Positions 48,358-57,278 of a stretch of DNA of 64,000 nucleotides are shown in pieces. Every line of letters starts with the position of its first letter. Positions within the stretch are counted from its first letter, which is position 1. A program made the position numbers and the translations under genes. Under the pieces are notes generated by a model. It made no database searches. It worked only from the letters and a program-made list of their open reading frames with translations, and was not told the origin of the DNA. Source of the DNA: Mesobacillus maritimus (lineage in GTDB: Bacteria > Bacillota > Bacilli > Bacillales > Cytobacillaceae); the NCBI RefSeq assembly GCF_023715205.1, contig NZ_JAMBNR010000007.1, positions 202,517 through 266,516 on the forward strand. Reading direction: 5' to 3'.

Positions 48358-51159
48358 ATGAGTAATAAATTTGTAGTGATTGATTTAGAAACAACTGGAA
48401 ACTCCCCTAAAAAAGGAGACCGCATTATTCAAATAGGCGCGGTTATCATAGAAGATGGAGAAATAACTGGTAAATTTTCTTCTCTTGTTAATCCAGGGAA
48501 GCCAATCCCCCCTTTTATTGAAGAATTAACGGGGATCAATGATGAAATGGTTTCACAGGCACCTTTATTTTCAGAAATTGCCGGTGAGGTAGAGTCACTT
48601 TTAGAGGACGCATTTTTTGTAGCGCACAATGTACTCTTCGATTTAGGCTTTTTGCAAGAAGAGTTACTACAAGCCGGTTACGAAGGATTTTACGGGTCTG
48701 TTATCGATACAGTCGAACTTTCTCGTATTTTATTTCCGGCTGCCGATGGATATAAGCTTTCCGATTTAGCAGCACGTGAAGGACTATATCATGATCGCCC
48801 ACATCAAGCCGACAGTGACGCATATGTGACGGCAGAATTATTACTGATCTTACTAGATAAGCTAGAAGAATTTCCAACGGTTACATTAAAACAGTTAACC
48901 AGGCTTTCGGCGGGTTTAAAAAGCGATATTTACCTTTTACTTGAAGATATCCTTCAACAAAAGGAACAGGTTGTCGAAACTTTACCTGAGGGGATTGAGG
49001 TCTATCGAGGGATCGGGCTGAAGGTGAAGAATCAAAGCCCTAAATTGGTAGATGATATTCTCCCCCCTTTTCCTATTACTGCAAAAGAGATGCAAGAGTT
49101 ACTAGAGAAAGCCATGCCACATTTTGAGTTAAGAACTGGTCAATTAGAAATGATGGAGGGCATACATAAAGGGTTTAGTTGTTCAAGACATGCGTTAATT
49201 GAAGCGGGAACAGGTATAGGGAAAACATTAGCCTATTTAATTCCAGCCGCTTATTATTCAAAAATAAATGCTGTGAGGGTGGTTATTTCAACATACACAA
49301 CACAGTTACAACAACAACTTCTTGTGAGTGATCTACCACTGTTAAGGAAAGTTTGTGATTTTCCGCTAAATATCATTTTGTTAAAGGGTCGCAGCCATTA
49401 TATAAACTTAGCACGCTTCGAACTTTCTCTAAGGGATGAAGAGGATAATTATGATACGATCCTAACGAAAATGCAAATTCTTGTTTGGTTATTAGAAACA
49501 GAAACAGGTGATTTTGAGGAATTAAATTTATCAAGTGGTGGCTTAATCTACTGGAATAAAATTAAAAATGTGTCGGTTAATTATATGCAAACAAAACAAT
49601 GGGATTCGCGTGACTTTTACTTACAGGCAAGAAAAGCTGCAGAAAATGCCGACATCATCATTACAAACCACTCGATGTTACTAACAGACTTAGTATCAAA
49701 AGAGTCTTTTATTCCTTCATATGAGTATGTGGTCATCGATGAAGCACACCATTTTGAAAAAACAGCTGGTAAGCACTTCGGTGTTGAAGTCGACTATTTA
49801 TCGTTTAGATTAATGTTGAATCAATTAGGTCAATACGATCAAAGACAATTGCTTTATAAGCTTGAGAAATTGTTGGAAAAACTTCATGCAACGTCAAGTC
49901 TACATATTGGTATTCATCATATCAGTGAAAAGATGATGAACCTTCAATATGAGACGGATGAATTGTTTAGAGCTGTAGCCATCTATGCTAAAAAAAGAAA
50001 AAGGGCTAATCCCACGAGTCATCGACTTAGAGCAATGTTTACACAAGCAGATGGTAGTATGGAGTGGAAAGCATTACAAGCTGTAGCAGAACGATTTACT
50101 TTTCTGCTAAAAGACGTGATTTCAGCTGTTGAGGAACGCTTAGGTCTCGTCAAGAATAATAAACAGAAACTGTTGATTGAGGAATCGAGCTTTTTAGAAG
50201 AAATTACGCTCTTAATAAATGAAATGCAATCTGCACGAGAAAAAATACGGGATATTTTTCTTGCGAGCAACAAGCTTGATATTCGTTGGGTAGAGACTGA
50301 TCTACGGTCGGTACAAAATACTACAACCATTTATGGTCGACCAATAGATGTTGGTGAGCGCTTGAAAAATGAATTTTTCTCAAAACGCAAAAGTGTGATC
50401 CTTACATCTGCAACACTAACGGTTAATCAGTCATTTGATTTCATTAAAAAGGAACTAGGGATAAACTCTTTTCCATTACTTGAACATCAAATCCCTTCAC
50501 CGTTTGATTATCAAAACAAAGTCCAAGTCATTGTTCCAGAAGATTTGCCGGATATCAAAAGTGTTCCGGAAGATGAATATATCTCTGCGGTTGCTGAGCA
50601 AATTATTTCGATTGCAGAAGCAACTGGGGGGAGAATGCTGACTTTATTTACCTCACATGAAATGCTGAAAAAAACATATGAACTAATAAAGGAAAGTGGT
50701 TTACTGGATGACTTTGCATTAATTGCTCAAGGAATAACATCAGGAAGTCGAAGTCGTTTAACAAAAAGTTTCCAACGATTTGATAAAGCGATCCTATTTG
50801 GAACAAGTAGTTTTTGGGAGGGGATTGATATCCCAGGGGAGGACCTTTCTTGTTTAGTGATTGTACGTCTTCCATTTGCTTCACCTGATGAGCCAATCAA
50901 TCAGGCAAAGCAGGCATATGTCCTACAAAAAGGAGGTAATCCTTTTACTGAATTATCTCTTCCTGAGGCTGTATTACGTTTTAAACAAGGATTTGGTCGG
51001 TTAATTCGGTCATCAAGCGATCGAGGGATTGTGATTGTTTTTGACCGGCGGATTTTAACCACTTCTTATGGGAAGGAATTTATTCGCTCCATTCCGTCTG
51101 TACCAATTAAAAGGGCTTCGGTGAAGGAAATGGTATCTTTTATAAATAATTGGCTATAA
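48358..51159 (+). CDS. dinG: DinG-family helicase with N-terminal 3'-5' exonuclease domain
   Basis: The 933-aa protein joins a DEDDh exonuclease domain to an XPD/DinG-like superfamily 2 helicase. The first domain (about 1-170) has VIDLETTG, HNVLFDLGFL and HQADSDAYV. The helicase part has Walker A EAGTGIGKTLAYL, the box DEAHHFE and a C-terminal WEGIDIPGEDL. The iron-sulfur cysteines of E. coli DinG are not evident. The ATG follows GAGGTG. It probably acts in DNA repair or recombination. Length matches B. subtilis. Confidence 0.93.
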   Translation: MSNKFVVIDLETTGNSPKKGDRIIQIGAVIIEDGEITGKFSSLVNPGKPIPPFIEELTGINDEMVSQAPLFSEIAGEVESLLEDAFFVAHNVLFDLGFLQEELLQAGYEGFYGSVIDTVELSRILFPAADGYKLSDLAAREGLYHDRPHQADSDAYVTAELLLILLDKLEEFPTVTLKQLTRLSAGLKSDIYLLLEDILQQKEQVVETLPEGIEVYRGIGLKVKNQSPKLVDDILPPFPITAKEMQELLEKAMPHFELRTGQLEMMEGIHKGFSCSRHALIEAGTGIGKTLAYLIPAAYYSKINAVRVVISTYTTQLQQQLLVSDLPLLRKVCDFPLNIILLKGRSHYINLARFELSLRDEEDNYDTILTKMQILVWLLETETGDFEELNLSSGGLIYWNKIKNVSVNYMQTKQWDSRDFYLQARKAAENADIIITNHSMLLTDLVSKESFIPSYEYVVIDEAHHFEKTAGKHFGVEVDYLSFRLMLNQLGQYDQRQLLYKLEKLLEKLHATSSLHIGIHHISEKMMNLQYETDELFRAVAIYAKKRKRANPTSHRLRAMFTQADGSMEWKALQAVAERFTFLLKDVISAVEERLGLVKNNKQKLLIEESSFLEEITLLINEMQSAREKIRDIFLASNKLDIRWVETDLRSVQNTTTIYGRPIDVGERLKNEFFSKRKSVILTSATLTVNQSFDFIKKELGINSFPLLEHQIPSPFDYQNKVQVIVPEDLPDIKSVPEDEYISAVAEQIISIAEATGGRMLTLFTSHEMLKKTYELIKESGLLDDFALIAQGITSGSRSRLTKSFQRFDKAILFGTSSFWEGIDIPGEDLSCLVIVRLPFASPDEPINQAKQAYVLQKGGNPFTELSLPEAVLRFKQGFGRLIRSSSDRGIVIVFDRRILTTSYGKEFIRSIPSVPIKRASVKEMVSFINNWL

Positions 51160-51164
51160 AAAAA

Positions 51165-51190
51165 GAACTGCGCAATCCCTTGCGCAGTTA
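51165..51190. other. Hairpin downstream of dinG
   Basis: AACTGCGCAA and TTGCGCAGTT form a perfect 10-bp stem with a TCCC loop. The T run lies on the minus-strand side (A-rich upstream on plus), so as a terminator it would work better for minus-strand transcription, although no minus-strand gene is near. Confidence 0.6.
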
Positions 51191-51260
51191 AAAATGATGT
51201 GTGTGAACCAGAAGAAATTTTGGTTGATTTTTGTGCAAACTGACATATCTACAATGGAAA

Positions 51261-51280
51261 ACACCTGTTATAATAGGTGT
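51261..51280 (+). promoter_or_regulatory. Extended -10 promoter inside a palindrome, upstream of ypmA
   Basis: TG-T-TATAAT (TATAAT at 51269-51274) is flanked by ACACCT and AGGTGT, giving a 20-bp palindrome centred on the -10. It probably drives ypmA-ypmB-aspB. The symmetry suggests an operator, but no known factor was matched. Confidence 0.45.
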
Positions 51281-51372
51281 ATTGAAAGGTAAGGAATTGT
51301 ATTACTATTGTTGACTATAATGCTGTTTCGTATGAGTTACAAATTTTGTTGCCCCTAAGGAGGAATACTTCC

Positions 51373-51543
51373 ATGGAAAGTAAGGTTGAGGTGTTATCTA
51401 CTGTTAAATTACAGCAAAGTCCTGATTTATATAAAATTGTTGATGCTTTAAATCGGACATTAAAACATCAAGATTTAATGTTTGGACTTGCCTTGGATCG
51501 AGAAGATCAAGAAAAGGCAGTCTTTACTATTTATCGTACATAA
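51373..51543 (+). CDS. ypmA: YpmA-like small protein (DUF4264)
   Basis: A 56-residue protein with DLYKIVDALNRTLK and LMFGLALDRED blocks, ending in FTIYRT, as in B. subtilis YpmA. The ATG at 51373 follows AAGGAGG; the longer frame from 51346 has no ribosome site. It precedes ypmB by 12 bp. Function is unknown. Confidence 0.85.
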   Translation: MESKVEVLSTVKLQQSPDLYKIVDALNRTLKHQDLMFGLALDREDQEKAVFTIYRT

Positions 51544-51555
51544 AGAGTGAATGCC

Positions 51556-52041
51556 GTGAAAAAATGGATAATCATCATTTCTGCGTTATTTATTGTAGTC
51601 GTAATTGGAATTATAATTGTTTATTACAACGCAACAAAGCCGCTTAAGCTAGCAGAAAAGAAAGCAATTGCAATTGCAAAGCAAGAAACCAAATTAACTG
51701 ATTTTGAGGAATTTGCGTTATACAACGGAGAAAATACATATTTTGTTCTCAAAGCTAAGAATCCAAAAGGCGAAGACGTTTATGTTTGGATTGCTGAGAA
51801 GGATAACGCATTAATCATTAAACGAGCGAGTGACGGGGTCAGCAAGGAAGAAGCAGTTGAAACCGTTTATGCGAATAGAGAACCGACAGAAATAATTTCC
51901 GTACGGTTAGGAGTCGTTAAGATTCAAAAAACAATACGTCCAGCATGGGAAATATATTACCGGACGGAAAATGGTCATTCAAATTATTATTATGTTGATT
52001 TTGATACAGGTGAAAAGTTACGGGCAATTGATAACTTTTAG
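51556..52041 (+). CDS. ypmB: YpmB-like membrane-anchored PepSY-type protein
   Basis: The 161-aa protein has one N-terminal membrane helix (about 4-25) and an extracytoplasmic domain of two PepSY-like repeats with YYVDFDTGEKL near the C-terminus. The GTG at 51556 follows GAGTGA; a GTG at 51547 overlaps this site. Gene order ypmA-ypmB-aspB is as in B. subtilis. Function is unknown. Confidence 0.82.
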   Translation: MKKWIIIISALFIVVVIGIIIVYYNATKPLKLAEKKAIAIAKQETKLTDFEEFALYNGENTYFVLKAKNPKGEDVYVWIAEKDNALIIKRASDGVSKEEAVETVYANREPTEIISVRLGVVKIQKTIRPAWEIYYRTENGHSNYYYVDFDTGEKLRAIDNF

Positions 52042-52172
52042 ATGGTGACCGTAAATATATTTTGGTGAAATTTACCCTCAATTTCTACGCTCTTTTTCTC
52101 ATCTAAGTAGTGACAGCAAAACTTTTATTGAGAAAAAAAGCCTGATATAAAACAACCATGGGAGGTACTGGA

Positions 52173-53363
52173 ATGAATATTCAACTGTCCAATAGGGTTG
52201 GGACATTAACCCCATCAACCACTTTAGCAATTACCGCCAAAGCGAAAGAACTGAAAGAACAAGGCTACGATGTCATCGGCCTAGGAGCGGGAGAGCCGGA
52301 CTTTAATACACCACAACATATTATTGATGCCGCTGTGCAATCAATGGAAGCAGGTCATACTAAATATACGCCTGCCGGAGGCTTGCCAGTATTAAAAAAA
52401 GAAATAGTGGCTAAATTAGAAAGAGACCAAGGGCTCCAATACGAACTGAATGAAATTATTGTTACGAGTGGCGCTAAACATGCTTTATATACATTATTTC
52501 AGGTCCTTCTAAACGAAGGAGATGAAGTCATTATTCCAACTCCGTATTGGGTTAGTTATCCAGAGCAAGTAAAACTTGCTGGGGGTGTTCCTGTTTTTGT
52601 TGAGGGAGCAGAAGCGAATGATTTTAAAATTACGCCTGTTCAAATAAACGAAACAGTAACGGATAAAACGAAAGCGATTATCATTAATTCTCCTAGTAAT
52701 CCAACTGGAATGGTGTACACAAAAGAAGAATTAAAGGCACTTGGTGAAATTTGCTTAGAAAAAGGCATATTAATTGTATCTGATGAGATTTATGAGAAAT
52801 TAATGTATGACGGACATCAGCATGTGTCTATTGCGGAAATTTCACCTGAATTAAAGGCTCAAACAATCATTATTAATGGGGTTTCAAAGTCGCATAGCAT
52901 GACAGGATGGAGAATTGGTTATGCAGTAGGTGATAGCAGAATTATTAAAGCGATGACAGACCTGGCAAGTCATAGTACTTCAAATCCAACATCAAATGCT
53001 CAATATGCAACAATTGCTGCCTATTCTGGTAGTCAAGAGCCTGTTGAAGAAATGCGCAAAGCTTTTGAAGAACGGTTGAACATTATCCACAAAAAATTAA
53101 TTGAAATTCCTGGGGTTAAATGTTTGAAACCACAAGGCGCTTTTTATCTGTTCCCAAATGTAAAAGAGGCGGCTGAGGCGACTGGATGTCAAAATGTCGA
53201 TGTATTTGTTGAGAAGCTGTTGTCTGAGGAACAGGTAGCTGTTGTTCCGGGGTCTGGATTTGGTTCACCAGACAATATCCGACTATCTTACGCAACATCT
53301 TTAGAGAATCTTGAACAAGCAGTAGATCGCATTAAACATTTCATTGTTTCAAAACAACAATAA
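52173..53363 (+). CDS. aspB: Aspartate aminotransferase, class I
   Basis: AspB interconverts aspartate and oxaloacetate with glutamate/2-oxoglutarate, using PLP. The 396-aa protein has GLGAGEPDFNTP, NSPSNPTGMVY, SDEIYEKL, and the PLP lysine in VSKSHSMTGWRIGYA. The ATG at 52173 follows GGGAGG. A terminator separates it from the broken asnS, which in B. subtilis is the next gene of the same operon. Confidence 0.94.
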   Translation: MNIQLSNRVGTLTPSTTLAITAKAKELKEQGYDVIGLGAGEPDFNTPQHIIDAAVQSMEAGHTKYTPAGGLPVLKKEIVAKLERDQGLQYELNEIIVTSGAKHALYTLFQVLLNEGDEVIIPTPYWVSYPEQVKLAGGVPVFVEGAEANDFKITPVQINETVTDKTKAIIINSPSNPTGMVYTKEELKALGEICLEKGILIVSDEIYEKLMYDGHQHVSIAEISPELKAQTIIINGVSKSHSMTGWRIGYAVGDSRIIKAMTDLASHSTSNPTSNAQYATIAAYSGSQEPVEEMRKAFEERLNIIHKKLIEIPGVKCLKPQGAFYLFPNVKEAAEATGCQNVDVFVEKLLSEEQVAVVPGSGFGSPDNIRLSYATSLENLEQAVDRIKHFIVSKQQ

Positions 53364-53370
53364 TCAGTCT

Positions 53371-53406
53371 GCGTGTGGCCACATTCTTTGGTCACCGCTT
53401 TTTTTA
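53371..53406 (+). terminator. Terminator of aspB
   Basis: GCG.TGGCCA pairs with TGGTCA.CGC (one wobble pair and small bulges), followed by seven T. Confidence 0.7.
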
Positions 53407-53562
53407 TGGATTCATTTCTTTAACTTAGGATGAGGAGCCAACTTGTTATGGGGACAACTAGTTCAATTTTTCAATGTTGCCCTAAGTTGGAACGAAAGTT
53501 ATAATAAAGCAGCTATATAGCTACAGCCTGAGTTTTTACTTAGTTTTGGAGGAAAACAAATA

Positions 53563-54858
53563 GTGAATAAAACAACGATATCCGAAGTACATAAATATGT
53601 TGATCAGGAAGTTAAAATCGGTGCTTGGTTAGCAAATAAACGTTCCAGTGGGAAAATTGCTTTTCTACAGCTTCGTGATGGTACAGGATTTATACAGGGG
53701 GTAGTGGCGAAAAGTGACGTCGCTGAAGAAGTCTTTCAGCAGGCAAAGTCCATTACTTAAGAGACATCCTTATATGTGACAGGGAAGGTACAAAAAGATG
53801 AACGATCTTCCATTAGGATATGAATTGCTCGTCAATGGGATTGAGATTATTCACCAGGCGGTTGATTATCCGATTACGCCAAAGGAACATGGTACAGAGT
53901 TCTTAATGGATCATCGTCACCTTTGGTTACGCTCAAAACGTCAGCATGCCGTAATGAAAATTCGTAATGAAATTATCCGTGCTACCTATGAATTTTTTAA
54001 TAATGAAGGCTTTACAAAAGTAGATCCTCCAATACTGACTGGAAGTTCTCCAGAAGGTGGGAGTGAACTATTCCATACGAAATATTTTGAAGAAGATGCT
54101 TACCTCTCTCAAAGTGGACAACTCCACATTGAAGCATTAGCGATGGCATAGGCAAAGTCTTTTCATTTTGTCCTACGTTTAGAGCTGAAAAATCTAAAAC
54201 TCGTCGTCATCTGATTGAATTTTGGATGATTGAACCTGAAATGGCCTTTTACGAGCATGATGACAGTCTTAAAGTACAGGAAGAATATGTGTCTTATATT
54301 GTTCAATCCGTACTAAAGAATTGTCAAATTGAATTAAAGGTACTAGGAAGGGATACATCAAAGCTTGAAAATATTAAGGCTCCGTTCCCTAGAATTACCT
54401 ATGATGAAGCTTTAAAATTCTTACATGAAAAAGGATTTACTGATGTTCAATGGGGCGATGACTTTGGTGCACCACATGAAACTGCAATTGCAGAGAATTA
54501 TGATAAGCCAGTCTTTATTACTCATTATCCAACAACATTAAAACCTTTCTATATGCAACCAGATCCTAATCGTCCAGAGGTTGTTCTCTGCGCAGACTTA
54601 ATTGCACCAGAAGGCTATGGTGAGATAATTGGTGGATCAGAAAGAATAAACGATTATGACTTATTAAAGCAACGATTAGAAGAACATAATCTTCCTTTCG
54701 ACACCTACAAATGGTATCTTGAATTACGTCAATATGGTTCTGTTCCTCATTCAGGATTTGGCTTAGGATTAGAACGCACTGTTGCTTGGATATCTGGTGT
54801 AGAGCATGTTAGGGAAACAATTGCTTTCCCACGCCTATTAAATAGACTATATCCTTAA
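53563..54858 (+). pseudogene. asnS: Asparaginyl-tRNA synthetase, inactivated
   Basis: The full-length frame of about 430 codons would encode AsnRS, which charges tRNA-Asn. It is broken four ways. Codon 66 is TAA (53758-53760) where glutamine is expected. One extra base lies near 53807-53810, between DERS and the GYEL segment. One base is missing near 54148-54151, just before the GKVFSF segment. The motif-2 region reads SFCPTFRAE instead of SFGPTFRAE (TGT at 54169). The two shifts cancel. The rest, including GGSERI and [12 protein letters not shown], is very well conserved, so decay looks recent. A GGAGG site and GTG start remain. Confidence 0.85.
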
Positions 54859-54863
54859 AAAAT

Positions 54864-54903
54864 GCGTCCTTCCTTTTATATTTTAGGAAGGGCGTTGTTT
54901 TTT
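54864..54903 (+). terminator. Terminator of asnS
   Basis: GCGTCCTTCC pairs with GGAAGGGCG including a wobble pair, followed by TTGTTTTTT. It is intact despite the loss of the gene upstream. Confidence 0.7.
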
Positions 54904-55071
54904 GGTTGCTTGCATTAGACGGACTACCGTCTTCAAACATAATAATTGGAATTTTGAGGATCATCTTTGGGCGTTAGCTTTAGAGCGTTTGAGCCATAGT
55001 ATTCCACCCGAACCGAGTTCCCTTGAAGTGTTTTACCACATATTTTCATCATTAATCTTTTAGTGTTTCTA

Positions 55072-55100
55072 TTACTTGTGGAATAGGTTCATGTTATACT
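55072..55100 (+). promoter_or_regulatory. Promoter of dnaD
   Basis: TTACTT (55072-55077), a 17-bp spacer, and an extended -10 TG-T-TATACT (55092-55100) lie 19 bp before the dnaD start codon. The leader is therefore very short. Confidence 0.5.
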
Positions 55101-55119
55101 TAAACATGAGGTGTCCGGT

Positions 55120-55827
55120 ATGCAAAAAGCTGATTTTATACAATGGTTACGAGAAGGTACAATTACAATTCCAGCTACGTTATTAACAGAATATAAAAAT
55201 ATGCACTTAACAGAACAGGAACTGGTTCTGCTTCTCCAGGTTATCCATTTTGCCGAAAAAGGAAACGAGTTTCCAACTCCGGCTGAGCTCTCCGGACGGA
55301 TGAGTGTGTCTGTATTTGATTGTACAGAGATTTTACGCTCTTTAATTCAAAAAGGATTTATTGAAATTATTGATGGAGACTCCGAAGAAGGAATTCGCTA
55401 CGAAAAATATTCGCTTGATCCATTATGGGAGAAATTAATTGATCGTTTCATGATAAATCAAAAGCAGGAAAGAGTTTTTGCGCGACAGGAAGAAGAAACC
55501 GACTTATATACATGTTTTGAAAATGAGTTTGGTAGACCATTATCTCCTTTTGAATGTGAAACTTTAGCCATGTGGATGGATGATGATCATCATGACCCAA
55601 TAATTATAAAAGCAGCATTACGTGAAGCCGTTATTTCAGGTAAGCTAAACTTTCGCTACATTGATCGGATATTATTTGAATGGAAGAAAAATGGCATTAA
55701 GACAATTGAACAAGCTAAGAGCTATGGTCGAAAGTTTAGGCAGCATCAAAATCAACAAAAGCCTGCCTCAAAAGAGGTAAAAGTTCAGTCTAGGCCTGTG
55801 CCATTTTATAATTGGTTAGAACAATAA
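55120..55827 (+). CDS. dnaD: DNA replication initiation protein DnaD
   Basis: DnaD is an essential primosomal protein that helps load the helicase at oriC and restart sites. The 235-aa protein has the N-terminal winged-helix domain (about 1-125). The C-terminal DnaD domain has RPLSPFECETLAMW and KLNFRYIDRILFEWKKNGI. The ATG at 55120 follows GAGGTG; a GTG at 55111 overlaps it. It precedes nth, as in B. subtilis. Confidence 0.94.
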   Translation: MQKADFIQWLREGTITIPATLLTEYKNMHLTEQELVLLLQVIHFAEKGNEFPTPAELSGRMSVSVFDCTEILRSLIQKGFIEIIDGDSEEGIRYEKYSLDPLWEKLIDRFMINQKQERVFARQEEETDLYTCFENEFGRPLSPFECETLAMWMDDDHHDPIIIKAALREAVISGKLNFRYIDRILFEWKKNGIKTIEQAKSYGRKFRQHQNQQKPASKEVKVQSRPVPFYNWLEQ

Positions 55828-55843
55828 AAGTAGTTAAAAAACC

Positions 55844-55870
55844 GAAACGGGGGTATAGTCTCCCGTTTCT
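55844..55870 (+). terminator. Possible terminator of dnaD
   Basis: AAACGGG and CCCGTTT pair, followed by an interrupted T tract (CTATTCTTATTT). The rest of the gap to nth (to 56021) shows nothing convincing. Confidence 0.5.
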
Positions 55871-56021
55871 ATTCTTATTTACAAATTTTTTTGTGTATGT
55901 TTTTAATCTTATAGGTATTTATGGAATACACAATATTTGTTGTACGGAAGCTTTTAATTTTTCTTTCTCAACGGAAGTATTCGATTTGAAAAAGGATAAA
56001 AAATAAATATAGGTGAAACAG

Positions 56022-56681
56022 ATGTTAAATAAAACTCAAATTCGTTATTGTTTAGATGAGATGGGAAGGCTCTTTCCAAACGCACATTGTGAACTAGTTC
56101 ATTCCAACCCATTCGAATTGGTTATTGCTGTGGCTCTATCTGCTCAATGTACTGATGCTTTGGTGAATAAAGTAACAAAAAATTTATTTCAAAAATATAA
56201 AACACCTGTAGATTATCTGCAAGTCCCGCTTGAAGAATTACAAAATGACATTCGCTCCATTGGGCTATTCCGTAATAAAGCAAAGAATATTCAGAAATTA
56301 TGTCGAATGTTAATTGATGAGTATGATGGTGTAGTTCCTAATGATCGGGATGAACTGACTAAACTACCAGGAGTTGGCAGGAAGACAGCTAATGTTGTTG
56401 TTTCTGTGGCATTCGGGGAGCCTGCGATTGCAGTGGATACACATGTGGAACGTGTAAGTAAACGGCTTGGTTTTTGTCGGTGGAAAGACTCTGTACTTGA
56501 AGTAGAAAAAACACTTATGAAGAAGGTACCAAAAGAGGAGTGGTCAATTACTCATCATCGGATGATTTTCTTTGGAAGATACCACTGCAAGGCTCAAAAT
56601 CCACAATGTGATGTTTGTCCATTATTAGATTTATGCAGAGAAGGGAAAAAGAGGATGAAAAACAGGGAGAAGGCTAAGTAA
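56022..56681 (+). CDS. nth: Endonuclease III
   Basis: Nth removes oxidised pyrimidines and nicks DNA by beta-elimination. The 219-aa protein has the helix-hairpin-helix LPGVGRKTANVVV with the catalytic lysine and VDTHVERVSKRL with the catalytic aspartate. A C-terminal 4Fe-4S loop has the pattern C-x6-C-x2-C-x5-C. The ATG at 56022 follows AGGTGA; a GTG at 56013 overlaps that site. It touches ypoC directly. Confidence 0.95.
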   Translation: MLNKTQIRYCLDEMGRLFPNAHCELVHSNPFELVIAVALSAQCTDALVNKVTKNLFQKYKTPVDYLQVPLEELQNDIRSIGLFRNKAKNIQKLCRMLIDEYDGVVPNDRDELTKLPGVGRKTANVVVSVAFGEPAIAVDTHVERVSKRLGFCRWKDSVLEVEKTLMKKVPKEEWSITHHRMIFFGRYHCKAQNPQCDVCPLLDLCREGKKRMKNREKAK

Positions 56682-57188
56682 ATGGGGAAATTAATCCATG
56701 TCCCGAATGAACTAATACATCCTTATTTTTTTCCAATCCTTAAAATTGAGTGGGAAGAAGAGCAAAGCCTGAACCAACAATACCCGTTTCACCATGAAAT
56801 TGCTTATTATTCGGAGATTCCGTATATACGACCTTGGGAAACACCCGAAAAGTCCATTCTAATATTATTAACGGAGTGGAAATCCGTCAAAGTGGAGCTT
56901 GAACAATCGATTTCTCGAGGAGAAAAAGGCAAGATCCTTACTTTAATGAAACGGGCCATTATATTGTTGTTCGAGTTTTTATTTTGGACAAATAAAACGC
57001 CTGTCCTCTTTCCAATGGGGACTATTCATGAGTTGAAAATAAAACCTATGAATTGCCAAGAAAGAATTGAATTTATTCTTTCAAAACCTAGTCTTTATCA
57101 TGCCTTTGTCCAACTTTCGGAGTTGTTCAATGAACAAGAAAAACACTTTATGAAAGCGCAAGTACTAGCTAAAAAAATCCGAGAATGA
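56682..57188 (+). CDS. ypoC: YpoC-like protein
   Basis: The 168-aa soluble protein starts immediately after the nth stop codon and so is likely translationally coupled to it. It matches the YpoC family by position and by its LLFEFLFWTNKTPV segment. No motif suggests a reaction. Function is unknown; a repair link through nth is only contextual. Confidence 0.75.
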   Translation: MGKLIHVPNELIHPYFFPILKIEWEEEQSLNQQYPFHHEIAYYSEIPYIRPWETPEKSILILLTEWKSVKVELEQSISRGEKGKILTLMKRAIILLFEFLFWTNKTPVLFPMGTIHELKIKPMNCQERIEFILSKPSLYHAFVQLSELFNEQEKHFMKAQVLAKKIRE

Positions 57189-57213
57189 TTCCCGGATTTT
57201 TTATTTTTTAGAG
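57177..57213 (+). terminator. Terminator of nth-ypoC
   Basis: AATCCGaGAAT pairs with ATTCCCGGATT, followed by TTTTATTTTTT. Confidence 0.75.
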
Positions 57214-57217
57214 AAAA

Positions 57218-57262
57218 ACAAAACCTCTATGTCAGCCGTTAAAAAGCTGATATAGAGGTTTC
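57218..57262 (-). terminator. Terminator of ponA
   Basis: On the minus strand, AAACCTCTATaTCAGC pairs with GCTGAcATAGAGGTTT, and a T-rich stretch (TTGTTTTTCTC) follows. It lies 17 bp after the ponA stop. Confidence 0.8.
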
Positions 57263-57278
57263 TTAAAATTATTAGCAA

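Noticed and set aside
53407..53562. T-box leader upstream of asnS
   Set aside because: No T-box consensus sequence or antiterminator was seen, and the terminator present belongs to aspB.
55812..56006. Plus-strand frame of 64 codons between dnaD and nth
   Set aside because: It starts inside dnaD, runs through a terminator-like hairpin, has no ribosome site and has an unlikely Phe-rich composition.
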